DNA of 64,000 bases, taken from contig JAZGTH010000125.1 in the NCBI GenBank assembly GCA_036877525.1, positions 779,501-843,500 on the forward strand. Reading direction: 5' to 3'. The DNA comes from Chromobotia macracanthus (lineage: Eukaryota > Chordata > Actinopteri > Cypriniformes > Botiidae). This document shows, piece by piece, positions 34,442-45,892 of this stretch; position 1 is the stretch's first letter, and the number at the start of each line of letters is the position of its first letter. Position numbers and translations under genes: made by a program. The notes below the pieces were generated by a model. It had not been told where the DNA came from. It was given only the letters and a program-made list of their open reading frames with translations, and did no database searches.

Positions 34442-35560
34442 TTACAGATTGATCTGATGCCTTGTTGTCAGGGGTGTGACATGGGTTGTTTTTGGTTGAT
34501 TGAAGACCAGACGTGCTGCAGCATTCTGGATCATTTGCAGGGGTTTGGTTGCACTGGCTGGAAGGCCAGCCAGAAGGGCATTGCGGTAGTCCAGCCTTGA
34601 TATTACGAGTGCTTGGACTAGGAGCTGCATTGCGTGCTCGGACAGGAAGGGTCTGATTTTCCTAATGTTGTAAATCACATACCTGTATGACCGAGAGATT
34701 GTTGCAACATGTGAAGTGAATTTCAGCTGGTCATCAAACATCACCCCAAGGTTTCTAATGGACTGAGTGGGTGTGAGAGTGGATGATCCAAGTTCAACTG
34801 TGAAGTTGTGTTCTAATGATGGGTTGGCCGGTATTATCAGAAGTTCTGTCTTGCTGAGGTTGAGCTGGAGGTGCTATTTTTTCATCCAGGCTGAGATGTC
34901 TAGAAGGCAGGCGGAGATCCGGGCAGCAATGGTGGGGTCGTCGGGCTAAAATGAATAATAGAGCTGTGTATCATCAGCATAGCAGTGGTATGAGAAACCA
35001 TGTGATTTAATAACTGTACCTAGAGAGGCTGTGTATATTGAGAAGAGGAGAGGAGCAAGAACTGATCCATGTGGGACCCCAGTGGTTAGCTGATGTGATA
35101 TTGACTCCCCGCCTCTCCACAAAACCTTGAAAGATCTGTCGGTGAGGTATGAGCTGAACCAGTTGAGTGCAGATCCAGAGATGCCCAGGTTGGAGAGTGC
35201 AGATAATAGGATCTGCTGGTTCACCATGTCGAAGGCAGCAGAAAGGTCAAGAAGAATGAGGACAGACGACATGGAGTTGGCTCTAGCCTGCCGTAGGCCT
35301 TCAACCACCGACAGGAGGGCAGACTCCGTGGAATGTCCTTTCTTGAAGCCAGATTGTTGACTGTCAAGTAGGTTGTACTGTGAGAGATAGGAAGACAGCT
35401 GATTAAACACAACCTTTTCAAGAACCTTTGAGAGAAATGGTAGGAGTGAAATTGGTCTATAGTTGCTGACCACTGAGGGGACGAGTGTAGGTTTTTTGAG
35501 CAGTGGGTTTACCTGAGCCTGCTTGAACAAAGAGGAAACATTTCCTGTAGAGATTGACAT
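34442..35560 (-). pseudogene. LINE reverse transcriptase and C-terminal region
   Basis: RT primes on nicked target DNA and copies the LINE RNA. The open frame 35560-34946 (204 codons) starts upstream of fingers motifs and contains NYRPISLLPFLSKVLE, the motif A region LDLSAAFDMVN, GVPHGSVLAPLLFSIY and HCYADDTQLY, the last carrying the two catalytic Asp. The frame then breaks, and 34744-34442 gives FDDQLKFTSHVATISRS through SRLDYRNALLAG. The intact catalytic residues suggest fairly recent decay. Confidence 0.9.
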
Positions 35561-36129
35561 GTTTACAATGTGTGTGAGTGTACAAGAGTGATTGCTTGTA
35601 GTAGGTGTGAGGGGATAGGGTCAAGGGGGCAGGTGGTAGGACGACTGGAGAGGATAATTTTGGAGACGTCTGTCTCAGAGAGAGGAGAGAAAGAGGAGAG
35701 TGTTGGGTGGCTTAGTGGTAAAGGGGGGTTAGGGGTGTGGGGGGCAGAGAATTGGTTGCTGAGGTTGCTACTTTGTCTGTGAAAAAATTGGCAAAGTCAT
35801 TGGCAGTCAGAGATGTAGTGGGGGGAGGTGGGGGGGGATTAAGGAGAGATGAGAAGGCTGAGAATAGTTGACGACTGTTAGATGTGTTGCTGATCCTATT
35901 TTGAAAGTAGTTAGCTTTGGCAGTGGAGACGCTTTCGGAAAAGGAAGAGAGGAGGGATTGTTACTTGTTGAGATCCGCAGGGTCTTTTGACTTGCGCCAT
36001 TTTCTCTCCATGGCTCTGAGCGTGATCTGGTGGCTGCAGAGGGTTTCAGACAGCCAGGGACTTGAGGGTGTTGCGCATGTTGGCCTGGAGGTTAGAGGGC
36101 AGATATCATCAAGACAGGATGTTAAAGTT

Positions 36130-36920
36130 GTGCATCAGTATCATAGTGTATCAGTTGCTGCCTCCGAGCTGAGTGATGAAAACTGGGTTATTGATGGGAT
36201 GGAAGTGGAGACCTTTGATAAAAAGCGAGTGGGTGAGAGTGAGCAGAGGTTACGACGCACAGAGACAGGGGTGGGGATGGGTGGTGAGCATGGAGGGAGG
36301 GTAACAGTGAATTGTATGAAGAAATGATCAGACACATGTAGAGGTGTAACAAGGACATTATTTGCGGTGCAGTTACGAGAAAAGATCAGTCTAGTTGCTT
36401 CCCTCCTTTGTGGGTGGAAGGAGTATTAGTTAGTAGGAGGTCAAAAGAGGGCAGAAGAGCTAAGAGGTCAACTGCTTGTGGTCTGTCTAGGTGGATGTTA
36501 AAGTCACCAAGAACTACCATTGGGGTGCCATCTTCTGGAAAGGATGATAGTAGCATGTCGAGTTCTTCTTTGCTCAGTTGACCTGGGGGGCGATAGATGA
36601 CAACCAGGTGGATTTTTACTGGAGAAGAGACTGTTATTGCATGATACTCGAATGATGCATTTTATTGCAGAAAGAGAGCAGTGGAGTAAAGTTCCATGTG
36701 TTAGATAAAAGCAAACCTGTCTTGGGGGGGTGTATGTGAAAGTGAAGTTGGATGAGAGGGCTGACAGAGTTGCGGTGTTTTCCTTGTTGATCTATGTTTC
36801 TGTCAGAGCTAGGGCACTGAGATTTGACTGGCTGGCGAAGGCAGGGATGAAGTCAGCTTTGTTGACCACTGACTGGCAGTTCCACAACCCAATGGATAGA
36901 GATAGTGGCTGAGTAGAGGT
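36130..36920 (-). pseudogene. LINE apurinic-type endonuclease, broken
   Basis: The minus strand reads NCQSVVNKADFIPAFASQSN at about 36820-36890 (N-terminal part), then VVIYRPPGQLSKEELDMLLS and VVLGDFNIHLDRPQ at about 36480-36605 (the catalytic GDFN block), then SDHFFIQFTVTLPP at 36285-36333 (the SDH block). This order is that of the endonuclease that nicks target DNA in Jockey/I/L2-type LINEs. In-frame stops are present around 36660-36720. Confidence 0.82.
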
Positions 36921-37331
36921 GCTACTGAGGGAGCGTAGAAGGTGTGGGTTACGTCGTCACCTTGAGTGTGTGATAATGCGCCTGCAAGACATAGTGGGGA
37001 TAGGGCTTGCGATGCCCTGTCGGCTTGCGACGCCCTGTCGGTGTCCCTGCTCGGTGGAGTCGCACAGGTAGAGTCGTAGGTCTTTACACTTGTATGTCTT
37101 CACACGAAGGGCTGCACACGAGGGTTGCCGCTTCCACTGCCGCTCCAGTTTAAGTGTTGACTAATTTGTGGCTCACTGATTGCTTCACAGCTGAGCCCAC
37201 CTACTCAATTAACAGGTTCAAGGCTCAAAAATGTCTGGAGGTGTTAACTGAAACTCCACCCGGATGGCTACACACTAACAGCAAATTAATAGAGCTTACC
37301 TTAGGAAGTGCAGAGTAGTTAAAACTTCCTT

Positions 37332-37811
37332 CTAGCAAACAGCTACAAGTCCAGCACCAAGTAAACACAGCAAGTACACTACAGCTACTGCTAGCTCACA
37401 TAGACAAAATGCTTCTCCTCCATACAAGCTGGCTTTTGGCCAGGGCGAAGTGAGAGCGTCCCCCCCCAACGGGGAGTGTGTTAGAGAGAAATACAGCGGG
37501 CAATGTGTGTTGTCTGCTGTCGCAAACAGGTCCACCCCCGCTCTCCCGAATTTTTCCCAGATCAGCTTAGTCGAGCTGGGGTGAAGTCGCCACTCCCCAT
37601 GGGGAGTGCCGTGCCTTCAGAGCATGTCCGCTCCGCAGTTTAAGCGACTGGGGATGTGTGTCGCTCTGATCGATAGGAAGTGGCGATCCGCCCAACCCAA
37701 CAAGTTCGCTGCCAATCTGAACAGGGTTCTGGATCGCACTCCCCCTTGCCGATTTATGTACGAAACCACAGATGTGTTGTCAGTGCGAATTAGTACATGA
37801 CGATTCTCCAA
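37332..37811 (-). pseudogene. DIRS RNase H and following linker, broken
   Basis: The minus-strand frame 37811-37617 reads HVLIRTDNTSVVSYINRQGG, with the RTDNT Asp and downstream HIPSRLNCGADML, as in DIRS RNase H. 37535-37426 continues VDLFATADNTHCPLYFSL and WPKASLY, where the LINE interrupts. The reading resumes on the other side at 34083 with AFPPVK. Confidence 0.85.
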
Positions 37812-37929
37812 AAGAGGAAGAAAAGCTCTCAGAGCAAGAAAAAACGCTTTCAGCTCTAACCGGTTTATATGCCAATTTCTTTCCTCTTCCGTCCAGGAGC
37901 CCGAAATGGGGCTGCCTTCACATATTGCC

Positions 37930-38760
37930 CCTCAGCCTGTGGTTATCAAGCCCAGCGGAACACCTCAGCTGTATAGATCCGGGTCGCGTGCAGGTTGCCT
38001 CTGATCCCGCCTTGTGGAAATTCACCACAATTCAGGTCGCATGAGAAGAAGACCAGTGGCACACCAGTGTTCCCCCCATCAAACCGGCCTCTGAAACTCC
38101 TCAGCCCACCAGCCTGAATGAGCCCCAATCTCTGTCCGACCCTCCGACAGGCGACTCACATCGCAACCGTCTAGGTGTACCCCTAGATATTTATAGATTG
38201 TTCGGGACCAACACGCTCTTCACATGTTCCTCTAGCCCTAGAGTACGAAGATGTTAAGAATCAATCTACTTGCTGTGGAGCCTTCTGTGAATGGCCAGAT
38301 CACCAGTCGTCTAGATAATTCAAACCGCACACCCTCTCTCTGAAAGCAGCTTCTCACTTTAAGTCGAGGCTACCCCCCTAAGGAAGACTAAACTATACCG
38401 TGCCTGAAGCAACCTCCCTGTGATGAGGGGCTATCTGAATGTGAATACATCTGTAAGATCGATCAAGCAAACCAGTCTCCGGACGGATTTGCGCTAGAAT
38501 ATCTTCAGTGTCATCATTTTGAAGGACGCTTGAAGCACCCGTATCGCCTCAAGTCTAAAATCGACAAACCCCTCCTTCTGCACAAAAATAGCCTGTAAAA
38601 ACCTTCTCTTGCCGGGAACAATTTCTATTGCTCGTTAAGAGATTGTGAACTTATTGTCTCAGAACCGGACGCTCTGAACTGAGATGGACGACGAGACCAC
38701 GCCGTTGAACCGGGTCGTCTCTCGAAACTAAGAGAATACCCTTTCTATAGTCTCAAGCCA
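37930..38760 (-). pseudogene. DIRS reverse transcriptase, heavily broken
   Basis: Minus-strand scraps in RT order: IRPETGLLDRSYRCIHIQIA-type wording near 38440-38510 (motif A region, degraded), LNYLDDW at 38303-38323 (the YxDD box intact, followed by a stop), and LGLEEHVKSVLVPNN near 38195-38240. Frameshifts occur every 50-100 bp. Compared with the recombinase end, this part is more decayed. Confidence 0.72.
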
Positions 38761-38945
38761 GTTTGAATCCCCGAATCCTTCACGCAGGCCCTCTGGGAGG
38801 CCCAGGCAGGCGATGCAGTGCTCGTGTGAGTCCGGCGGGTCGACTGGTCCCGCACAGAGAGAACAAGACGATGCCATTGCTGGAACGCAGCAATGAATCT
38901 TTGGTCCAAGATCGTGGGTCAGCGTTGGTCACAGCAGGCGATTCA
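38761..38945 (-). other. DIRS upstream region, no clear frame
   Basis: Between the RT remnant and the right terminal repeat. The gag-like region expected here is mostly absent, consistent with internal deletion. Confidence 0.4.
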
Positions 38946-38954
38946 TAATCAATA

Positions 38955-39155
38955 AGTGAAGGAGAAAGATTTTGAGGTAATGTCGTTATGCAGCGCATTA
39001 TATACTGTGCATGCGACCTACATATGCAGACGACATTGGCCAGTTTTTTTACTGGCGTTATTCAATAAGACTTCAGGAAATTTGGAGAAAGGGATTCCCC
39101 ATAGTGTCAGCTACTGACGCAATGTCGAGTGAACTGCTCTCGAAAGGGAACATGC
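38955..39155. repeat. DIRS inverted terminal repeat, right
   Basis: Reverse complement reads CATGTTCCCTTTCGAGAGCA and then the shared block through CATTGCGTCAGTAGCTGACA, GGGGAATCCCTTTCTCC and ATAACGACATTACCTCA, matching 32180-32372. The outer about 25 bp is matched only by the internal complementary region. Confidence 0.88.
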
Positions 39156-40745
39156 AACACATGAGGAAACCGGATTTTGGATCATTGTTACTCTCCCTTC
39201 CGGGATAGCTACAAGTCCCTCCCCCGCCCACCTTTCAGCAAATCGGACCTCTCTTCCATGCTGCTGCTGCCCGCTTACAGGCAGAAGCTGAAACAGGAAG
39301 CACTCGCCCATAGGACGATCCAGTGCTGGTCGGACCAATCTGATTCTATGCTACAGGACTGTTTTGATCACATGGACTGGGAAATATTCCAGTCTGCTTC
39401 CGATGGCGACATCGAGGTTTACTCGGATATCGTTACGTGTTTCATTAAGAAGTGCATAGATGATGTTGTGCCGACCAAAACTATCCGGATCTACCCCAAC
39501 AATAAACAGTGGATAAACAACGACATTCACACAGCCCTGAAAGCGCGGACATCTGCGTTTAATTTTGGAGATGCAGAGGAGTACAAACGCACCAGCTATG
39601 CCCTCCAGAAAACCATCAAAGCTGCCAAACACCAGTACAGAGAGAAAGTAGAGGGTCAGTTCAACTGCATAGGAAGCATGTGGCAGGGAATCAACATCAT
39701 CACGGACTTAAAGAGAAATAAATACCCTGCTATGAACACCGCTGCCTCTCTCCCGGACGAGCTAAACTGTTTTAATGCTCGTTTCAAAACAAATAACCCC
39801 GCCCTTACGGAGAGAGCTCCTGCGACCGCTGATATAGATGCGAGTGTGCTCTCTGTCTCTGTAGCGGATGTCACCCGGTCCTTCCGTCGGGTGAATATTA
39901 GCAAGGCTGCGGGTCCTGACGGCATTCCAGGCCACATACTCAGAGCATGCACGGTCCAGTTAGCAGGTGTTTTTATGGAGATCTTTAACCTCTCCCTCTC
40001 TATCTGTGGTTCCATCATGCTTTAAAACCAGAGCCACATCTGCTCTATACTACCTGTCTCACTGGACCCACTACAGTTTGCCTATCATAACAACCGCTTT
40101 GCTGATGATGCCATTGCACTTACCCTACACACTGCTCTCTCCCACCTGGAAAAAAAGAACACTTATGTGAGAATGCTGTTCGTGGACTACAGCTCATCAT
40201 TCAACACCATAGTGCGCTTAAAGATTGATACGAAACTATGCGCTCTGGGTCTGAACAGTTCCCTGTGCAGCTGGATCCTGGACTTCCTATCAGGCAGGCG
40301 TCGGGTGGTCAGAATGGGCAATAACATCTCCTCCCTACTGATCCTCAACAATGGAGCCCCTCAGGGCTGCATTCTCAGCCCCCTCCTGTACTCCCTATAC
40401 ACCCACGACTGCGTGGCCACAGACAGCTCTAATGTCATTGTGAAATTTGCTGATGACACAACGGTGGTAGGCCTGATCACTGACAACGACGAGACAGCCT
40501 ACAGAGAAGAGGTGTGCGCTCTGACACAATGGTGTCAGGAGAACCACCTCTCACTCAACATCGACAAGACCAAAGAGATTGTTGTGGACTTCAGGAAACA
40601 GGAAAGAGAACACACCCCCATCACCATCAACAGGTCACCAGTGGAGCGGGTCAACAGCTTCAAGGTCCTCTGTGTTCATATCAATGAGGGCCTCACATGG
40701 TCCGCTCACACAGACGGTACCGCTGAATCCGGACACGCATAAGCC
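39156..40745 (+). pseudogene. L2-like LINE, endonuclease end and reverse transcriptase (right of the DIRS insertion)
   Basis: Reading resumes with CNT-stop-GNRILDHCY, a CpG-type CGA to TGA change, then a 282-codon open frame at 39177-40025 that covers the endonuclease-RT linker and reaches VNISKAAGPDGIPGHILRAC. About 60 bp appear to be missing near 40030. RT motifs follow in 40167-40742: FVDYSSSFNTI (motif A), NGAPQGCILSPLLY (motif B) and FADDTTVVG (motif C, both Asp present). The frame runs out at 40740 without the final C-terminal region. Confidence 0.9.
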
Positions 40746-41255
40746 GACTAAGGTAAAGCTTCTTTCCTCAAGCTGTCCGATTACTCAATGTGAACTGACA
40801 TAATCTCAACCCACCCCCACCCTTCTCCATACACTGCACTTTAACTTTAACTACCTCACACATCACATAACAAGGTTTCATTACAAGTTCCGGGTTCACT
40901 TGGTCTTGTATGCACACTTTACACAATATATTACTGTTGTGTGTGTGTGTGTGTATACACATACAAATGTAAATTGTTACATATGTATATTGTACATATT
41001 AAGTACACTACAACATGTCTATGTGCATATATTGTATATTGTAAATTTGTAATTTTGTACACAATTATGTATATTCTGTCTATTCTGTTACTGTATGTAC
41101 ATACTGTTATATGTATATTTTTTATACCGCTACATGTCTGTTTATTTTTTTTTACATACGGTTTTGCACTGTCTGGAGCCGCACTCAAGCTTTTCACTCG
41201 CCTCTACACATGTGCTAAGGTGATGTGACAATAAACTTGATTTGAACACTTATAT
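40746..41255 (+). mobile_element. L2-like LINE 3' UTR and tail
   Basis: Follows the RT. A GT-rich microsatellite (40937-40954) and AT-rich TATATTGTA runs lead to GTGACAATAAACTTGATTTG at 41226-41245, a common L2-type 3' tail in fish. Confidence 0.75.
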
Positions 41256-41530
41256 CTTTATTTCACCAGGATCACTCTGGAACAGAACTGTGTGCTGGTC
41301 GGCGCTGCACTGGGACATACTACGTGCATTGTCTGCCCCAGAGGTCATTGTACTGTCTTGCGCTGTCTGTATATGTTTGCACTTTGTGCACTTTATGTTT
41401 ATGTGTGCACTTTATGTTTAAATTATGTATAAATTATGTAGCCTTGTAGTTCTGTGTTGTTCTGTGTTTGTCTAGCACCTAGATCCTGGGGAAACGTTGT
41501 TTCGTTTCACTGTGTACTTGACATGTTATC
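41256..41530 (+). mobile_element. Second L2-like 3'-end fragment
   Basis: CTGGTCGGCGCTGCACTGGG, repeated TTTGCACTTTGTGCACTTTA phrases, and ACGTTGTTTCGTTTCACTGT near 41494-41513 are typical 3' UTR wording of another fish L2 subfamily. No coding attached. Confidence 0.6.
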
Positions 41531-44090
41531 TAATGGCTAATTTCAGATCTATATTTGTTTTGTTTTAGGATTTCAAGTTTATCATGTTATTAACAATAAT
41601 GCCTGAGATTGACCAAAGCACATTTATGAAAGTTTGTTATACCCTTTCCTTTAATTATAGAATTATAGAAGGCAGAATTATAAAATTCTACAACAAAGGC
41701 ATAACCAGCTAACTCAAGGTTGTAAGAACATTTCCACTAAGTAGCAAAAACATTAAAAATGTACAGTTTTTAGACATTGTATTAATGTTGGTTATAAGAA
41801 CGTTATTCTGTTTTTAATTCTGTAACATTTTTAAAACGTTTCTTTAACAAATTAATAATAATGTTTTGATATATATGATATATAATGTTCTAAAAAAAAA
41901 CAATTTAACTAATGTTATGGCAAGAATGGTTTCTGATAACTTCAAGATAAATATAAAAAATGCTAGCTGGGAATATTTTACAAAGTTACAAAGTTTAAGC
42001 AATATCGCTAAATAAAGCAACTGTTTAAACTACAATTAATTGCTTAATATATTTGTACCTTGTTTTAGAAGATTATATCATATACATAGAATAAATAAAG
42101 CAATTCATGCACTGTATGTTTAAATAATGTGCATTTTGTGAAAAAGTAGCTGTTTTTACAAACCACCACTGTATATGTAGTTAATGATGCTATCTTGGTA
42201 CCCGTATTGGATTAGAGTGGTCTAACATTGTGCTGATATCAACAGATTAAAATGAGAGCAGATATAATTACTGCACTTCATACATATTAATGCAGCAATA
42301 TGTGAATTCCTGTGAGAATGAACAAAGTAATGAGATGATTGGGAGCATCACAAGACAGGCCTAAATTTAAGGTTACTGGAGAACTTTGAGGGAAGCAATT
42401 TAAGCAAATTTAGAGGATGCAGATCTGTGCTAGAAAACCCATCTTCTTGCCATGATCAAATTACTTAAACCTCAAAAACACTAGAGCTTAAAGAGGAAAT
42501 AGGATCTTTTAATACAAACACTAAACTATATTGTTAGCCAGAGATAGAAAACATTACATAAAACACGTAACACTAGCACACCTCGATTGCCTTACTGAAA
42601 TATTTTGCATTGTTAATTTTGGATTTAAGGATCTAGAAACAACAGCTAATAATGTTGATAAAACTGCACTAGTGGAAGCTCAAGTCCTCATTATGCTGGT
42701 TTTATTGATGCTTTGATTCACTTTGTATTGATGCCACTTTAAACTGCTTTTTGAGTTCTGGGTATATTTCTTTGTCAATGCTAAATGACTTTTGCTTCTC
42801 AGGCATATGCAGTCACAGTAAAATCCACTAAAAATAACTTTTGAGGTCTCATTAATAACTTTTCAAAGGGCTGGGGATGGGGTTGAAAAGCATTTGCATT
42901 AATTGGTTAAACTCTTTCTGTAGTCAGTTGTGATGCACAATTTATTTAACTGAAAGAAATCTAAATGCCAGTAGCTTGATAAAGAGGAAATAATTAAGTT
43001 TACAACCATTTATGATCTACAGGACAAAATTAAGAGTGATAATCTAATCAGTGCCAAGCCTACATAACAGCTGAGAACAAAGCTTATTTCATCTACAAAA
43101 TTCATATCATCTACCATACCCGTTTCATGCTAAAACTGCTGTACAGTATATTTCCCCAATAATGACTTATTGTCTTTTCCATCACTGCAACCATCAAGCA
43201 TTCAAAAAAATGAAAAGTAAACTTTATTCAGCCCTATACATACCAACCTCAAAAAATAAAATCATATTTTTCTCGTCTTTATTGATTATAAGCAAGCCAC
43301 GTTGTATTCATATCACCTCTCTATCGCTATCTCTTTTGGAAACAAAATTGCAGGTTACTTTACATTTTTTTCATTTGAAATATGTTTAAAGGGAACTCAA
43401 ATTAAGTTAAACTGATATTTCCAAGGAATGCAACCCAACAGCTCAAATTTTAAAAATCATTATTAACTTACCATTGCGAATTGGGGTAAGGAGACTGATC
43501 TGTTATGCCCTTGCTCAACAAATGACTTTTGTTTTGTTTTTTGTTTTTTTCCTTACATTTTTAACCAAAAAAAAAAATGGATGAAAGCTTTAAGCACTAA
43601 TATCACACAAGTAAGAGTGTGCAGGTATATAATTTTGGTACAACTGTGATTTGCCAAGCAATGTATGTACTGGATCATTTAGTGGAGTGATTCTGAGCTC
43701 ACTGTGCACACTCACTGGTGACAGAAAACACAGGAAAAAGCTGCTCACTCCAGACAAAACTGTGCAACCCCTGTTGCTACTTCATTTCCATTCTTTTAGA
43801 GCCTCCAGCCCAATCACTGCTCACACACCACAACGCAGTGAAGACAGACCAGCAGAGTAAAACGGCTGGTGCTGGTAAACTAAATATTAACAGTCCTGGA
43901 ACACTACTCAGCCAATCAATCTAGAGACCTGGAACTAAATGTTGTATAAGAGTTAATATCACCATCTGTCACCATTTTACGTAAATCAATTTCCTTAAAT
44001 TACATCTTTTGTGTTGTCAAGGTGAACTGCATAGTAAATACATGATTGAAGTGTACATCACAAGCACTGCATGTCAAATAATAATAATTC
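41531..44090. other. Intronic sequence without recognised genes or repeats
   Basis: AT-rich throughout. ORFs at 42531-42716, 43162-43389 and 43651-43924 have no recognisable product, no acceptor/donor pair and ordinary intron composition. A long A/T homopolymer cluster lies at 43530-43580. Confidence 0.6.
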
Positions 44091-44099
44091 TTATTATAG

Positions 44100-45880
44100 G
44101 TTCAAGCGTGATGCGCTGATTGAGGACGTTTAGGGGTTCAAGGGCTAGTTTTGGTTACGGGACTATAACTCAGAAAAGAAATGAGATGGTCATCAAACTT
44201 GTTACACCAGGGGGAGCCATCTCGTCTTTCGGGTGGATTAACAATTGCATATGATGTGACCGTTGACAAACAGACAAAATATTGATATCATATGTTAAAT
44301 CTCATAATTCTGAAGGACTTTACCTCTAGAACCACTTCTGTCAATCAAACCGCTCTTTAAATATATGAGGTTATTTGAAAAACCTACTTTTGCAAACTAG
44401 TGCTAGGACTAGTGCTAGACAATAAAACCTGTGCAGTATAATTCTCAAGTACAAGTCAATAATTATCAAAAAAAGTTATTGACCTAGTTAGATAGTTGGA
44501 TAGCTATAACAAGGCCATTTAAGAAATGAGTAGTGGCCAAGTGTACCATTAAGTCTATATTTCCTAAACAACACATCAGGCGATCACAAAACTAAGTAAG
44601 CCCATGCATCTTGTGATACTAAAGAAGCATGCAAATTTTATGGCAAAAGGGCAATAGGTGGTGCTGCAGCAATTCTAAATGTTAAAAACGCTGTATTGCT
44701 ATGGCAAATTACCAGAATGTACTGAAAGTTGTCACTTTCTTTACTGTTGTAGGTGCTTACAGGCTTGATAAGTAATTTATATCTATTGAAATCATAATAT
44801 CATGCATTAAATTGTCTTGAAGTGCCTGAACCCTGATAATGTCTGTATTGTGACTAATATGCCTGTATTTTGTGTATATGGAAGTTCAAGTTCACAAATA
44901 CTTTCAATATGTGGAAAACAGGCCATTCAGTTGTTTTAATATATTCAGTATTTTTATATAATGACAACTTAATCTCAAACCAGCTCGTAGGATGCTGCAA
45001 TGTGCACTTAGGAATTAGGCTAATCATAATTTATTGTACACTTTAAAACATGCCTGCTGTTATTGGATTTAAATTCTTTGTATATATAAGTCAGGACATT
45101 CAGAGGTAACATGCTAAGATTAATGAATATGTTTAATGAAAAGGGAGATAAGAGAAGTTTTTTAAAAAAATCAACAAATCATGTAAGATGAAGACTGTTA
45201 TTCTCTATTTTGCCCAATAGAAGGAGACAGGATAAGAATTCACTTTAATTTTATGTAGGGGTTCAAGCATGTATCGAACATAAAATGTCTGTCAAATTTC
45301 CAAAGAAAACGTTGCTCATTTTCAACTGCATTTCCCATGTCTTACGAGTTATAACCCTGTCTTATTTAATTTGCAATAACAATTACCCGTTTGCTATATC
45401 ATTTTCTCTGCGTAATGTACGGAGTATGCAAAACCTCAAAAGCAATCGCAATTCTCTTTGCACATGACTTTGCACAAGACATTGTACGTTTGTGTAAACG
45501 AAAATGCAAACAATAACCCCTGGTTGCTCCCTGGGCGCAGGCGCAGAGATGTGTGCGTGCGGCTGCGTGTGCGCGTGCGTGTGTCATGACCCCAATGGTC
45601 TGTAAGGATTTTTAAAGAGTGCCCCCAGTGGCCGATTTATCTTGTTTTTTGGACTAGCTGGGACCCCCTTTCAACTTTGTCTATAAACCACTACTGTCAA
45701 TCAAACCATTGACAGTATTTGGTATTCAAACCATAACTATAACTATAACAGGGCCATTGAGAAATTGGACGTGGCCAAGTGTACAATATATATTTTCTAA
45801 CTGAAACATAAGCCATTCTCAAAACTAAAGTAGCTCAACTTGTGAACTAAAGCAGCATGCAAATTTGTGTCAGTCGTGCA
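44100..45880. repeat. Unclassified repeat with internal direct duplication
   Basis: Segments 44330-44640 and 45685-45870 share phrases such as 'ctgtcaatcaaacc', 'ggccatt..agaaat', 'gtggccaagtgtac' and 'agcatgcaaattt', in the same order and orientation. Both are preceded by 'ggttcaagc' phrases (44100 and 45248). The two copies could be tandem copies of one element or its two ends. 45530-45590 is a GC-rich GTGCG repeat tract. No coding recognised. Confidence 0.5.
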
Positions 45881-45892
45881 ATATATAAATTT

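Larger units (their letters stand above)
34089..37420 (-). mobile_element. Near full-length LINE inserted in the DIRS element
   Basis: A 3332-bp block flanked by CATAC at 34084-34088 and 37421-37425, read as a target duplication. The DIRS reading resumes across it from SLY to AFPPVK, which confirms the boundary. On the minus strand the order is a short 5' part, endonuclease, RT, C-terminal region and a 3' tail containing CATTTAGTCATTTTACAGAT at the 34089 side. The same family supplied the fragments at 21130-21443 and 23343-24404. Several frame breaks. Confidence 0.9.
32146..39155 (-). mobile_element. DIRS-type retrotransposon, split by a LINE
   Basis: Minus-strand order is terminal repeat (39155 side), RT, RNase H, tyrosine recombinase, then internal complementary region and terminal repeat (32146 side). 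The two ends are inverted copies of each other over roughly 190 bp. Removing the LINE at 34089-37420 leaves about 3.7 kb, so the element also has internal deletions relative to the usual 5-6 kb. DIRS elements integrate through a tyrosine recombinase via a circular intermediate and make no target duplication, which agrees with the absence of an obvious one here. All coding parts are broken. Confidence 0.9.

Noticed and set aside
40937..41228. 95-codon ORF rich in Tyr, Ile and Val near the GT repeat
   Set aside because: It is a translation of the LINE 3' UTR and the GT/AT microsatellite.
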